The notes beneath the pieces were generated by a model. That model made no database searches, had not been told where the DNA came from, and saw only the letters and a list, made by a program, of their open reading frames with translations. The position numbers and the translations under genes are program-made. Shown in pieces: positions 1 to 10,626 of a stretch of 64,000 bases of DNA. This DNA is from Favolaschia claudopus (lineage: Eukaryota; Basidiomycota; Agaricomycetes; Agaricales; Mycenaceae): the NCBI GenBank assembly GCA_037176885.1, contig JAWWNJ010000197.1, positions 124,001 to 188,000 of the forward strand. Direction: 5' to 3'. The stretch's first letter is position 1, and every line of letters begins with the position of its first letter.

Positions 1-1
1 A

Positions 2-438
2 GGCCCTGGAAATGTACCTCGCATCTTGAAAACGCTGCGCAATCCTCCCAGTTCCGGTGTCGTGTCCTGTGTCGCTGCATTTCCAGACGGCAAACACATT
101 GCGACGTAAGTGGATCTACAGCCGAATTCTATGATGAATATAATGTGTACACCAGTGCCTCTGTTGACAATTTGCGTTTGTGGAATGCGGCTGAGGCTGG
201 AGAACCGGACGTGAAAGTGAGAGGCGGTGTACAATTTAAGATTATTCCGGGACACCATGGCGGTTACATCTCCCAAATGTGTACGCGGCTTGTCATCCTA
301 CAAATTATTGTCCACTAAACATCACTCATAGTGGTCGACCCTGCGGCACGTTTCTTGGTGAGTGCAAGCAGCAATCGAGGGTGGCACGGCGATTCAACGA
401 AGACTGTATTTGTACATGATATAAAAAAAGTTTTCTGA
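2..438 (+). CDS. C-terminal part of a WD40 protein, probably SAGA subunit Spt8
   Basis: Three exons of a gene whose 5' part lies before the window: 2-105, 156-280 and 332-438, joined by GT-AG introns of 50 and 51 bp. The reading contains the WD40-type block SVDNLRLWNA, then PGHHGGYIS, and ends with SASSNRGWHGDSTKTVFVHD and a TGA at 436-438. From memory, the GHHGG block followed by a SxSNRGWxGxST tail is characteristic of Spt8, the WD40 subunit of the SAGA coactivator that contacts TBP. That assignment rests on the last third of the protein only; another WD40 protein is possible. The gene converges on the pectate lyase gene, with 52 bp between the stop codons. Confidence 0.6.
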
Positions 439-490
439 CTTCACACAGCGTGAACTTTTCATGGTAGTGTCCACCAGCTCCATCCTCGAA

Positions 491-1683
491 TTACAAGTTT
501 CCATATCCATTGTTGGACAAACCCGTACTCGCCTGGTTGGTAATGATATCGCCCGAAGTCCCAAGCGACTGAACCGTTGAAACCACGAACGCATCCACTT
601 GATCGCGAGGCGAAGCTCCGGCGCTCGCAAGCACAGAAGTGAACGCTTGCGCGGCGGTGAGGGTGGCCAGCCCACTGGAACCAGAATTCCATGGCGACGA
701 TAGTACTACCGCGCTTCCAACGGAGTTAGCGGCTGCGCCATTCAGAACGCCGTCCTTGTTACTGTCCAGGAAGTTACCGCTGGCAAACACTTTTTGGTTC
801 GCATTTATCTGGAAATAATCGTCGCTCGCACTCGTCGTGCGTGGGCCAGCGATAAAGTAGTTGCCGATGATATCGTGGCTGAACAGGCCTCCGGTGTTTG
901 CAACGGTGTAAGCTGCTTGATAATTATACACGACCTTCAAGTTCAAGAACGTTTATCAGGGTTTCTGTGTTATTGACGAGAAAACTCACATTGTTGATGA
1001 ACTGAGTGTTCGCTTTGGTTAAAGGTTGCCGGTTGTGCGCGCTCACCCAGAGATTGCGGTACCAGGTCGCTGGTCCAGTCTCCAGGTGAGCGCCAAACTG
1101 TTGTCCAATAGGAAGGGCGATAATCGAATTCGAAACAGTGACATTCACTGCGCCAACCGCATCGATTCCATCGAAAATGCCATACTCCACTGAACAATGG
1201 TCCAGGATAACATTCGTCGCCTTCCCAAAGTTCACTGCACTCTTCCCGGTGTCGGAGTCCATGTTGCCTTGACGCATGCGAAGATTGCGAATGATGATAT
1301 TGCTCTTGCCGCTGGCGGAGACCTCTCTGCCCATGACACCGATTCCAGGCGACGGTGCGGTCTGGCCATTGATCGTGGTGCTGCTAGACAGTGAAAGCGG
1401 GGATTGCAGAACGATGTAGCCGCTAACGGCGAACGTGATGTTCCTCCCTGACGCACTGACAGCGTCGCGGAGAGTACCGGTTCCGGAATCTGCAAGGCTT
1501 GTGACGGTGAAGGGAGTTGATCCTCCAGTCGCGACGGAGCCGAAGCCAACTGCGCCTAACGAAAATTGTTAAAAGCCGCTCTGGATGTCTAATAACTGAG
1601 TGGGCACCTGGGAACGCTAAAGCTGAAACTAGCGGGCACCCAAGAGCCAGGAAAGAGGCGAGCAAGCGTGGCAGATAAGTCAT
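491..1683 (-). CDS. Secreted pectate lyase, polysaccharide lyase family 1
   Basis: Three exons (1683-1608, 1555-990, 934-491), about 361 residues. Residues 1-21 form a classic signal peptide (MTYLPRLLASFLALGCPLVS, then ALA before AFPGA). The mature N terminus AFPGAVGFGSVATGG and the segment SLADSGTGTLRDAVSASGRN are typical of family 1 pectate lyases, followed by the parallel beta-helix region with NVILDHCSVEYGIFDGIDAV and NVTVSNSIIALP. Family members cleave polygalacturonate by beta-elimination outside the cell, consistent with growth on plant tissue. The C-terminal part has an NYFIAGPRTT motif and a DSNKDG segment that could bind calcium. The first intron (1556-1607) interrupts codons just after the signal peptide. 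Which pectate lyase subgroup it belongs to, and its preferred substrate, cannot be told from the sequence alone. Confidence 0.85.
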
Positions 1684-2149
1684 CTCAGGGGGGGCGTGGT
1701 GTTTCTAACGACAGCAATGCAGTTGTGTTTTTTAACTGCAAGCTCTCCATTGAACCAGCGTGTTGAACGTTAATGACTTGACCACAAGACATTAGCGCCA
1801 CCGAGATTTAGCCAACGAGTCGGGGATCCTGAATGCGGTTCCAAAACATCATGCATGTGGGCAGAGGTGGACCTATCGCGCATGCTCGTTGGTGTGAAGC
1901 TGCAGAAACGCGGGAGATCAGGCCGGCCCAAAATCACTCGTGATCGTGGCCCGGAGCACGCCGCGATGGCGGGCCGTCTGGCGGGGAAATTTTGGAAATA
2001 AAGACACTTGCTTGCTTGCTTTGCGCTCATTCATTCGACCGAGAAACCCAGAACGAAGACCACTACACATTTTTTGATTGGTGTGCGATATGCTTACTAC
2101 GAATAAACGGTGGTTGTACAGGCAGCCTCTCTATTAAACGAACGAAGCC
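1684..2149. other. Gene-free stretch between pectate lyase start and HEM1 stop
   Basis: This 466-bp stretch holds the upstream region of the pectate lyase gene and the 3' flank of HEM1. Open frames here are short and resemble no family I recognise. No repeat or RNA gene was seen. Confidence 0.6.
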
Positions 2150-4411
2150 CTAAGCAGCTACAGCTGAACGGGGAGGAGGCACGGGAATATTCATCTTTTC
2201 AGTCATGATCGCGGGGGAAGGGCCAGTACGGATCTTCATGCCCGCAAGCGCTGCGGCGTCGATGCCCTTGTTGGCACTGGGAGCAACCGAGTTGATGGGT
2301 CCAAGGAGCGAGTTGAAGCGACCACGCGCAGCGTTAACGGCCTTCGAATTGACCAGAGAGCGTTCGCCGTTACGGAGGGTGCGCGGAGCGGCGGGGGTGC
2401 CGAGTGCGAGCTGCTTGTCATTCCATATGGGTTCGGGTTCAGCGTCGCCCATTCCAACGCCAGCGCGACCACCCTCACGGACCCAGTCTCTGAGGCGGTT
2501 GATCTGAAGGTCCGTGAACACGGTGTCGACTGCGTTGATGAGGGTGTCCATTTGCTCGCGAGTGTGGCGAGGTGTGACGGTGATACGGAGCCGTTCCTCG
2601 CCGCGAGCAACGGTCGGATAGTTGATCGACTGCACGTAGATGTTGTGCTCAGCGAGCAGTTTATCCGAGGCAGCTTTGGCGAGAGCAGCATCACCGACGA
2701 GGACAGGAACGATGTGAGAGGGGCCGGGAACAACGGGAATATCGAGCTCAGCAAGACGGCGCTTGACCTCGCGCACGTTGACCTGCTTGAGCTGACGGTC
2801 GCCGACGTGTTCTTTTTGGTAAACCACACTCGCGTGAGCGCCTGCAACAGTGACCGGGGGGAGAGAAGTAGTGAAGATGAAGCCGGCTGCGTATGAGCGT
2901 ATCATGTCGACCATATCGTCTGAGCCTGCGATGTAGCCACCGACAGCGCCGTATGCCTTGCCAAGAGTACCTGGGCAGAAAAAAATGAGTGATATGTTGG
3001 CGTCTAGACTGTAAACACATACCGGTAATGATATCGACGCGGTCCATGACAGTGCCCTTGATCGCGTGAGGAGAGTCGCCGGCAGCCTGGTGAGCATCGT
3101 AGTCGAGGTGCTCAGCTACACCAGCGCCGCGGGGTCCATACAGACCGACGGCGTGGACCTAACGGAGAAAGATCTCAGCAAATGAGAGTAACGGGATAGC
3201 AAAGCCGTTTACCTCATCCAAGAATGTCAGAGCACCGTACTGCTCGGCTAGGTCGCAAATCTCCTTTATGGGTCCGATACTGCCGCACATAGAGTAAACA
3301 CTCTCGAAGGCGATGATTTTCGGGGTTTCCTTGGGGTACTGAGCCAACTTGCTTTCGAGATCTACCATGTCGTTGTGCTTGAACAGCACACGTTTAGCAC
3401 CAGAGTGGCGCATGCCTTGGATCATGGAGGCGTGGTTCATGGTATCCGAGAAGAAGACGCAGCCGGGGAGTTTTGAGCCGAGGGTCGAGAGCGTAGCGTC
3501 GTTTGCCACGTAGCAAGACGAGAAAACGAGAGCAGCAGGTTTTCTGTGGAGAGCAGCAAGTTCCTGCTCAAGTCCTAGGTGCATAGCACCATTCCCTGCA
3601 ATGTTGCGGGTGCCTCCGGCGCCATGACCGTACTTGTCGAGGGTACGACTAAAACGAGATCAGTAACTAGGGAAAGAGAGAAAGTAGAAACGTACTGCAT
3701 GGTCTCGACGACGACGGGATTGCTTCCCATGCCGAGGTAGTCGTTAGAGCACCAGACCTGTACTTCGTCCTTAACATCACCAGTGTGCGCAATGGGGAAC
3801 TTTGCGGCGAGACGGTTAATGTTGTTGAAGTAACGGTATGACTTGTCCTGGTGCTTCTTCTCCAGCTCATTGGCATAGAACCCCTCGTAGTTGAACAACG
3901 ACGAAGAGCGTGCCGGTGTGGGAGCAGGAGCTGAAGTTCCTATGACAGAGGCCATCGGTACAGGAGGATGGTCGGCAGGGATGGAGGCGCCGGCTTTGTG
4001 GAAAGGGCAGCCAGCAGCAGCGGCCTTTGCGGTTTCTTCCTTCTTCGCAGCTGCCATTTTGGCGGCAGAAGCGAGGTCCCGAGCCATCTGAGCGGCAGCA
4101 CGAGCCTTAGAGGCATGGGGACACATCTCGATGGTCGCTCCAGCGGGGACCTTGACGCCCTGTTCCTTGTGAATCTGGGCGACGTCTTGAACCCCGGCAA
4201 CGCTCGCGTAGCCTGCGACGAGCTCTTTGCCTCGGACGTTGAGAGCTGGCCCCATGACAGGGCAAGTTGTAGCGCGCTCAGTCAAAGCCGAAATGGAAGG
4301 GAAACGGGGAGATGCATTGGTAGAGAGGGACCGAAGGGTGTTGGAACCGGTGCGGCCGAGGAAAGGACAAGAAGAGGCGAACTTGGAGAGCTTGTCAACG
4401 GCGGCAAGCAT
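2150..4411 (-). CDS. HEM1: 5-aminolevulinate synthase, mitochondrial
   Basis: Four exons (4411-3696, 3648-3213, 3158-3023, 2970-2150), about 702 residues. It condenses glycine and succinyl-CoA to 5-aminolevulinate, the first step of haem synthesis, in the mitochondrial matrix. The catalytic core starts with [20 protein letters not shown] and includes [23 protein letters not shown] and the PLP-binding lysine in [12 protein letters not shown] at the start of exon 4. The N-terminal 240 residues carry a mitochondrial presequence and four Cys-Pro dipeptides (SCPF, TCPV, MCPH, GCPF), the form of haem-regulatory motifs that in other organisms let haem limit import of the enzyme. The C-terminal tail is longer than in yeast. 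An upstream in-frame ATG at 4435 would add eight residues; 4411 was chosen because a normal presequence follows. About 400 bp separates it from ARG8 upstream; that stretch holds its promoter and no gene. Confidence 0.95.
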
Positions 4412-4807
4412 AATGGTGGTGGTGGTAGGGGACAACTGCGAATAGTTCAGTCCTTAAATCATTTATACGACCATCAATCTGATCCCAACTCACAGCCAAT
4501 CGCTGCTCGTCCGTTTCAAAATGAGCTGACTAGCCATCCCTTTTCTCATCTTCCATCCAGTTAACCGGTAAGTTTGCGGCAAGCAAAAAATTTGTACTTT
4601 CAGGGTGACAACTTTGGTCCACCAATACCGGCAACCGTATTATCCGTTCCCATTTCCTGGACGCAAACAGAGGCTTTCAACTCCGGAGAGTAAAGTGGAT
4701 ACTCATCTAGAATCTACTCGCCACTTGTCGCACTGTTACAGTACTGTTACACTGCTCTTATGGGAACCCGTCTTGGATTCAAGTCTACAGTATCATTATC
4801 AGCAAAC

Positions 4808-6396
4808 TCAAACGCTGTCCAAGTCTGCAATGCATCCCGCAATCACATCAATCGCCGTGTCTACTTCCTCTCGGCCCACATTCAAACTGGGAACAATTCG
4901 TACGACATTCTTCCCAGCAGTCAGCACAAATACCCCCCGGGCCCGTGCCATCTCCACGACCGAGCCCGGGTGTCCCGCATTAACGAATCCCAGGCCTCGA
5001 ATCAGCCCACGACCCCGCACCTTGCCTTCCAAGACTTTGGGGAATTTGGCCGGCAACTCACTCAGCCGCTCATACAAGTACACACTCGTAGCGTTTATTT
5101 GCGCCACGAAAGTCTCCTCGGATAGCCGCGACAGAACGTGGTGACCCACTGCGCAAGCTAAAGGCGACCCTCCAAAAGTAGTTCCATGTGTGCCTTGAAA
5201 CAGCCATAATCAGTTGAATGAACTTATAGGATATATATCTGCGGCCTTCACCTGCGGTCATCGTCTCTGCTATCGAGTTTCGCATTAACACGGCCCCGAT
5301 CGGATATCCGTTGGCCAGCGGCTTCGCCATTGTCACAACGTCTGGATGACATTCAACAGGCAGCGATGAATGTGCCCAAATCCTTCCTGTTCGGTATAGT
5401 CCGCACTTGGTTTGACGTCAACACCTCGGTCAAGACATCGGCCTAATATACGCACCTGAATCTCATCAAAAATCAACACCGCGCCCACCGTGTTACACCG
5501 TGCTCGCAGCTTCGCGAGCCATTCCGCATAGGCGCTGTTCACACCGCCCTCACCCTGTATCGGTTCTATAATAACTGCGCACGTATCCTCCGTGACCAGC
5601 GCTTCGAGACCCTCGAAATCATTGACTCTCCCGACGTCAATGCCCGGAAGGAGCGGCGCAAATGGCAACTGATACTTCGGGTTGGTCGTGACACTCAACG
5701 CGCCCATGCTACGGCCGTGAAACGAGTTCTCGAAGCATGCAATGCGCATTTTCTTTTCTCCTCCACGGTCCTTGCCGACTTTTCGCGCGATCTTTAGAGC
5801 CCCCTCGTTCGCCTCTGTGCCCGAATTCGAGAAGAACGCCTTTGCACCGGGGCTGGGTACTGTGCCAGGAGCAAACCCGAGCCCACCTTCGCGCTGCGTA
5901 AGTGTAACGAGCAGCTCCGCCAGCCGCGGTGCCCATTCATTGTGGTACACATTGCTTGTATGCAGCAGCTTCCCCGCTTGCTCGGCGATAGTCTTGTAGT
6001 TCCCAAATTGTTATAACAAAAATCATATCGTGAAAGCAAGGAGCGAAAGAACAGCCGAAAACAAATCAATTCTTTCTTGACGTGAATATCACGCAAGACG
6101 CGACATACCTTCACCACACCCTCATCTGCATGGCCTAACGCGTTGACGGCAATGCCCGCACTGAAATCGAGGTAGCGCTTTCCTGCTGTGTCATAGACGT
6201 AGGAGCCGTGTCCATGCGAAAGTACAAAGTCTGGTCGCGCGTAGACGGGCAGAACGTATGCTGCTGAGAGATCGAGCAGCGCTTTTGTCGCAGGCGTGGG
6301 CTCCGGCGTCGCAACAGACATCGTGCGCACCGATTTCGCGGCGGAGGGGCGACAAAAACGCGCCGTCGCGCGAATGGAGGTGCGGGTGCGGTGCAT
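4808..6396 (-). CDS. ARG8: Acetylornithine aminotransferase, mitochondrial
   Basis: Four exons (6396-6109, 5992-5456, 5405-5252, 5193-4808), about 454 residues. It transfers an amino group from glutamate to N-acetylglutamate semialdehyde with PLP, a step of arginine synthesis in mitochondria. Visible class III aminotransferase landmarks are the FSAGIAVNALGH block, FFSNSGTEANEGALKIAR, CFENSFHGRSMGALS, the acidic VGAVLIFDEIQ motif, and the Schiff-base lysine in MAKPLANGYPIGA. The Arg-rich N terminus (MHRTRTSIRATARFCRPS) is a typical matrix-targeting sequence. Intron 1 (116 bp) is twice the usual size here. The gene is followed in the same direction by HEM1. Ornithine aminotransferase is related, but the overall match favours ARG8. 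Confidence 0.92.
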
Positions 6397-6709
6397 CGCG
6401 GGGACGAGTGAACAAGAGCCCGTGCTTCAGTGGAGGATGAACTTGAAGGAGTATGAAGGAGCTCCGGTCGCACGTTGCGACTTTTTATCGTGTAGGATGA
6501 CAATGACTCGACTGCCTATTCGTGTTGTACAGTCAACGTGCTGTCGCCAAGCTGTATACATGTAGCGCATATAGCGCAAAGCCAAATTCTCCGACTTTGA
6601 TAAACTACCGGAGATGCGGCATAATTTTTTGCTACATACATGTACAACGAGTAAGGGATGTTCGAATGATCGACAAACAACGGAATTGAAAGATTTTTCA
6701 TTTGCTCCA

Positions 6710-7919
6710 TCAGCGACTACGCGACCGACCATTCGAACTCACGGACATGGACGAGCCTGTTGAGGCTGACCGAGAGCGACCGCGGCGCGGAGGTGAATTG
6801 TCCTTGGCCGGCGGTGGAGGCATCTCGCGACGCGGGGGAGATCTGTCTCGGCGAGGAGGTGGAGAACGATCACGGGGAGGTGGCGATCTATCACGGCGCG
6901 GGGGTGGCGAACGGTCACGACGTGCCGGAGAAGCAGAGTGGTGGCGCCGACGAGGTGGAGAACGAGAACGAGACGGAGAGCGGGAGCGTGAGGGAGAGCG
7001 TGAATCCAGGCGGCGGCGAGTGCGAGGTGCAGGGGACGGAGAACGAGATATGGGGCGAGCACGACGTGGCGGAGGGCTGCGGCTTCTGCGAGGACTCCGA
7101 CTTCTGCTACGTCGGTCTGGCGCACTCCGACGCGCAGGCCCTCTGGGAGGAGGCATATCCCGACGGCGATCCCGAGTGTCTTCAGGCATGTCTCGACGGC
7201 GTTGTTCGGCCTCCTTGCGTATCCTATCCTCCTCGCGACGTCGAAGACGGTCGCGCTCCTTCTTCTCCGCCTCCCATTTAGCCTTCTGCTCCTCCATTCG
7301 CGCCCGCTCAGCGTCACGACGTCTGTCGCGTTCCTCACGTTCCGCGTTCCTCTGGATACGCAGCTCATCCTGCTTTTCTCTGTTGAAAGCGTCGCCTTCT
7401 ACATAGTTGGCTCGCGTGCCAAAGGCCTTAGCCATTTGAGCGAGTTCGTCCTTTTTCGCGGCCGCCATAGCATGTGTATCTGAGGGTTTGATACGACCAC
7501 CGGTCGACCCGGCCGCGGCAAGGTTGGCAAGTAATTTTGTGCGCAGGGCGCTGACCTGCTCCTCAATCTGATCTTCTTCCACTCTGGTCACGTAGAGATT
7601 TAGAGCGGTCCAACTTGCGAAGAACAGCATCACGTACCCATCGTCTTCGAGCTGAAGCTGAAGCTCGAGACATTTCACTTCAACCTTGCGCTTACGCTCA
7701 TGCTCGAGAATACCCTGATCGGGTTCCCTGTGTTTCGGAGGACCTGCGTCCCAAGCGCTAGCCCGATCTTGAGCAGGTTCATGGGAGCGCAGACTTGAAA
7801 GATTGCGGACAACGTAGCCATTTGTACCACTTGAGGAAAGTCAGTAGCTGTTCTACATATGAGTGCAGAGCCATGGCTTGCCTGCCACGGGGAGTGGTGA
7901 GCCCGATTCCGTTGTACAT
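6710..7919 (-). CDS. CWF21: CWF21/SRRM2-type spliceosome factor with RS-rich tail
   Basis: Three exons (7919-7882, 7829-7638, 7583-6710), about 367 residues. The N terminus reads MYNGIGLTTPRGSGTNGYVV and RNLSSLR, the invariant start of Cwf21/Cwc21/SRRM2 proteins, followed by the cwf21 helix pair (ILEHERKRKVEVKCLELQLQ and VEEDQIEEQVSALRTKL). Family members bind Prp8 and Snu114 in the catalytic spliceosome. The rest is a charged coiled stretch and about 130 residues of RS/SP repeats, so it is closer in form to SRRM2 than to the short yeast protein. Intron 1 (7830-7881) begins with GC, not GT; only this junction keeps the invariant RGSGTNG. The start is fixed by the conserved first residues. A TA-flanked element begins only 78 bp upstream of the ATG, so the promoter is probably affected. 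A long open frame on the opposite strand is a shadow of the RS codons. Confidence 0.88.
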
Positions 7920-7998
7920 GGTGGAGGTTGAACTTGAAGACTCAAATACTGATGAGATCACGTAACCGGATCCCATCCCGCTCTTGCTCCTGACCATA

Positions 7999-8694
7999 CC
8001 AAGGCCCTCCGGACACACCTGGTACCTCTCTCACCAAGGGAGGGGCTGTGAATTCTCGGTCGAGTTTTTGGTGAAGCACGCTTTGAGTCGAATTTTTTTC
8101 GTAAGCAGAATCGAATTTTTTTCACAACCCCCGAACTCGAACGAGAATTCGTAACCCCCCCCGGGGGGGGTTATGAAAAATATGCGACTCAAAACACATT
8201 TTACGAGCAACTCGCACGAAAATCCATAACCCCCCCCGGGGGGGGTTGTGAAAAAATTTCGATTCTGCGAGCAACTCGCACAAAATTCATAAACCCCCCC
8301 GGGGGGGGTTACGAAAAAAATGCGACTCAAAACTCGCTTCACGAAAAACTGGAACGAGAATTCATAACCCCCCCCGGGGGGGGTTACGAAAAAATGCGAC
8401 TCAAAACGTGCTTCAGCAAAAACTCAAACGAAAATTCATAAACCCCCCCGGGGGGGGTTGTGAAAAAAATGCGACTCAAAACTCGCTTCACGAAAAACTG
8501 GAACGAGAATTCATAACCCCCCCCGGGGGGGGTTACGAAAAAATGCGACTCAAAACGTGCTTCAGCAAAAACTCAAACGAAAATTCATAAACCCCCCGGG
8601 GGGGGGGTTGTGAAAAAAATGCGACTCAAAACTCGCTTCACGAAAACTGGAACGAGAATTCACAACCGTGAGAGAGGTACGCGGAGGGCCTTGG
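7999..8694. mobile_element. Probable TA-flanked foldback/MITE-like element with internal palindrome array
   Basis: The ends are inverted repeats: CCAAGGCCCTCCG at 7999 and CGGAGGGCCTTGG ending at 8694, each flanked outside by TA (7997-7998 and 8695-8696), as expected of a Tc1/mariner-type target duplication. The similarity between the two arms continues inward through GTACCTCTCTCAC, TGTGAATTCTCG and GAAGC..TTGAGTCG, about 100 bp per arm with small gaps. There is no coding capacity, so it would depend on a transposase supplied elsewhere. The centre is filled by an array of C/G palindromes listed separately. It lies just upstream of CWF21. Confidence 0.65.
8150..8612. repeat. Seven tandem units of about 75 bp, each with a C(n)G(n) palindrome
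   Basis: Palindromes of the form TAACCCCCCC/GGGGGGGTTA lie near 8152, 8228, 8290, 8366, 8439, 8514 and 8588. The spacing is mostly 73-76 bp. Between them runs a shared spacer containing GAAAAAAATGCGACTCAAAA and AACGAGAATTCATAA, in versions that alternate between CTCGCTTCACGAAAAACTGG and CGTGCTTCAGCAAAAACTC. An eighth, degenerate half-unit is seen near 8123-8133. Each palindrome can fold into a hairpin of seven or eight G-C pairs plus the TAA/TTA flank. Confidence 0.9.
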
Positions 8695-8696
8695 TA

Positions 8697-9128
8697 CAAA
8701 CAGAGACCAACAGAATAGGACATAATTCGTCTTTTTTCTTCTTCTCGCATACTGGTCGAATCTTTGCCTCCATTGTAGAGGGGGTGAGGGACGAGTTTCC
8801 TGGGGTTCTATGATACCTTCAACGGACGGTTGGCGGGACATGGCGACAGAATGTACTTAGGCAATTGACGGAGGCGCATGCCTCTTAAGAGGTCGTGCGG
8901 GGCAATAGGCAGCAACGTGACAACATCAATCAGATGTATTATATAATCCGTGATATGAGTTGTGCTAACGTTCATTTGGTTTGGAGACCTGGACCTAGAA
9001 CGGTACCAGGAACAGTCACTGAGTCAGGCCACCACACAGTGACACAGTTGGACAAGGCTTTCATATTTTTTCGCAACCCAGATGCTTTTCTCTACACTCT
9101 GTCTCACTGCGGCCAGCACAATTGTCTC
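8697..9128. other. Gene-free spacer between two repeat elements
   Basis: No conserved open frame, RNA gene or further repeat was seen in this 430-bp stretch between the two probable non-autonomous elements. Confidence 0.6.
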
Positions 9129-9131
9129 TTA

Positions 9132-9608
9132 CACTCCCAAAAAACCCGTCTTACCAGGGCTAGGAATTTGTCGTGGAAAGATAAAGTTTCCGCACCAGTT
9201 TCCACCCCTCGGAAACTGTTCGTGAAAACAATTGTTTCCGCAACGGTTTCCAGTGGTCGGAAACCTTGGCGGAAAACAAAAGAACCCGTGACGAATTCCG
9301 CGGCCGGGAGATGAAATACTTCGGCAACAGTTTCCCGAAGGTGCCGGAAACTAAACCTTTCCGGCCGCTGGAGCCGGGTTTCCGAGGGTTGGAAACATTT
9401 GTTCTCCATCATCCGAGGAAACTGATCCGGAAACACTTAATTCCCGAGGACCGGAGAGTGCCGAGAATTCTTTTTGTTCTGCAAGCGGCCGGACTGTTCC
9501 GGAAACAATTGTTTTCACGAACAGTTTCCGGGGAGTGGAAACTGTTGCGGGAAGTTTTAGTCTCCAAGACGAGTTTCTGCCCTCGAAAACACCGATTTTT
9601 TCGGAGTG
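9132..9608. mobile_element. Probable MITE rich in GGAAAC/GTTTCC motifs, TTA target duplication
   Basis: The ends are imperfect inverted repeats (CACTCC at 9132, GGAGTG ending at 9608), flanked by TTA on both sides (9129-9131 and 9609-9611). A TTA duplication is typical of PIF/Harbinger-type elements. The arms are similar over more than 100 bp; the best block is CGGAAACTGTTCGTGAAAAC followed by AATTGTTTCCG (about 9213-9242) and its complement near 9500-9530. The middle is crowded with GGAAAC or GTTTCC in both orientations. Open frames are products of this bias. No transposase is encoded. Confidence 0.55.
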
Positions 9609-9611
9609 TTA

Positions 9612-10626
9612 CGTTCTCTCCTTGCAAAAATAACAATTCCCGTTTCAGTTATCCGTGCCTATGGTGGAGACTGGATTTCTCGACTTGCGCGGTTTCCGTT
9701 CGCAGCGGCCTGCATAAATATCTCGCTCATTCAACGATGGCTCTTTCAACCCAGCGGCTTCCGAGTTTATCTTGCGCTATCGTTGTAGTCATTTCCGTAA
9801 TGCAAACGCGTTCCAAGTGCATCATCTGTCGTCCTCTACTTGTCCACAAATGGCCTGCCTTGAGCTGCGTTGAACCATGTCTTGTCCCTTGCAGATCTTT
9901 CGGTGTCGTCTGCGTCAACAAATTCATGACGTCTCGGGCGGCTTCCACAGCTAACCACATCGAAGTTGTTACCATCACCATCTCAATCTATCCTCTCGGA
10001 GTCGATTTCACTCTTATGCGTAACAGTTGATAGACCTGCGATTGGTTGTAGGGCATGCAGAACATTAGTGTATATGCCCTTTCACGGGTGACTCGGTTGT
10101 CTCGACCGACATGACCTCTTTCCATCTTCGTGTTTTGAACTGCCTCTCGTCCCACATCGCACATTGCCCATGGTTTCCTGCGAACCAGGCAATGCAGCGT
10201 TCATTTGCGAGGGCCACGGTAGTATTTGTTGAGTCGGCATGGAATTTATCTCTGCTTCTACTGTTCTCGTCTGTCTTGCTTACTCGTTGGGTCGTAACCA
10301 TGAACATATCGCAATTACCTCGCTTTTTATTCAGCTCACTGCCCGCTCAGGAAGTCTGAGTTCGGTAGAGTGAATAATGGGCGGTGTTGGGTAAAAAGTA
10401 GTGTAAGCAGTTTGTACGCGCAGCGATGAACCGTGTATCCGAGTCTTGGCCGAAGTGATGCGAATGACGACGCGTTCGGCCTTTATCCGCCCAACATCCG
10501 CTTATATATAATGGACACTCTCTGCTCGTTGTTCGTTACTTTCCTCTGCTTCGCCGGGCTCACCGACGACCCTCGCCAGCTTTCGGGCTAATCTCGTCCA
10601 AACTGTCTGCTACCTCTCTTCGCCTC
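9612..10626. other. Gene-free region upstream of the CLD1-like gene, with a TATA-like site
   Basis: About 1 kb with no supported gene. The sequence TTATATATAATGG starting at 10502 is a plausible TATA box about 125 bp before the ATG of the downstream hydrolase; pyrimidine-rich DNA (10530-10620) between them is usual for fungal transcription starts. Assignment of the site is inferred from position only. Confidence 0.4.

Noticed and set aside
4605..5144. Plus-strand open frames over the ARG8 3' end and HEM1 upstream region
   Set aside because: They overlap a confidently assigned ARG8 exon in antisense and show no domain.
6702..7406. Long plus-strand open frame rich in Arg and Gly opposite CWF21
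   Set aside because: It mirrors the RS/SP codons of CWF21. The minus-strand reading has the conserved cwf21 domain and sensible introns.
8150..8612. Telomere or CRISPR-like array
   Set aside because: Units are about 75 bp with C/G palindromes, not short TTAGGG-type repeats; spacers are themselves repetitive, and the host is a eukaryote.
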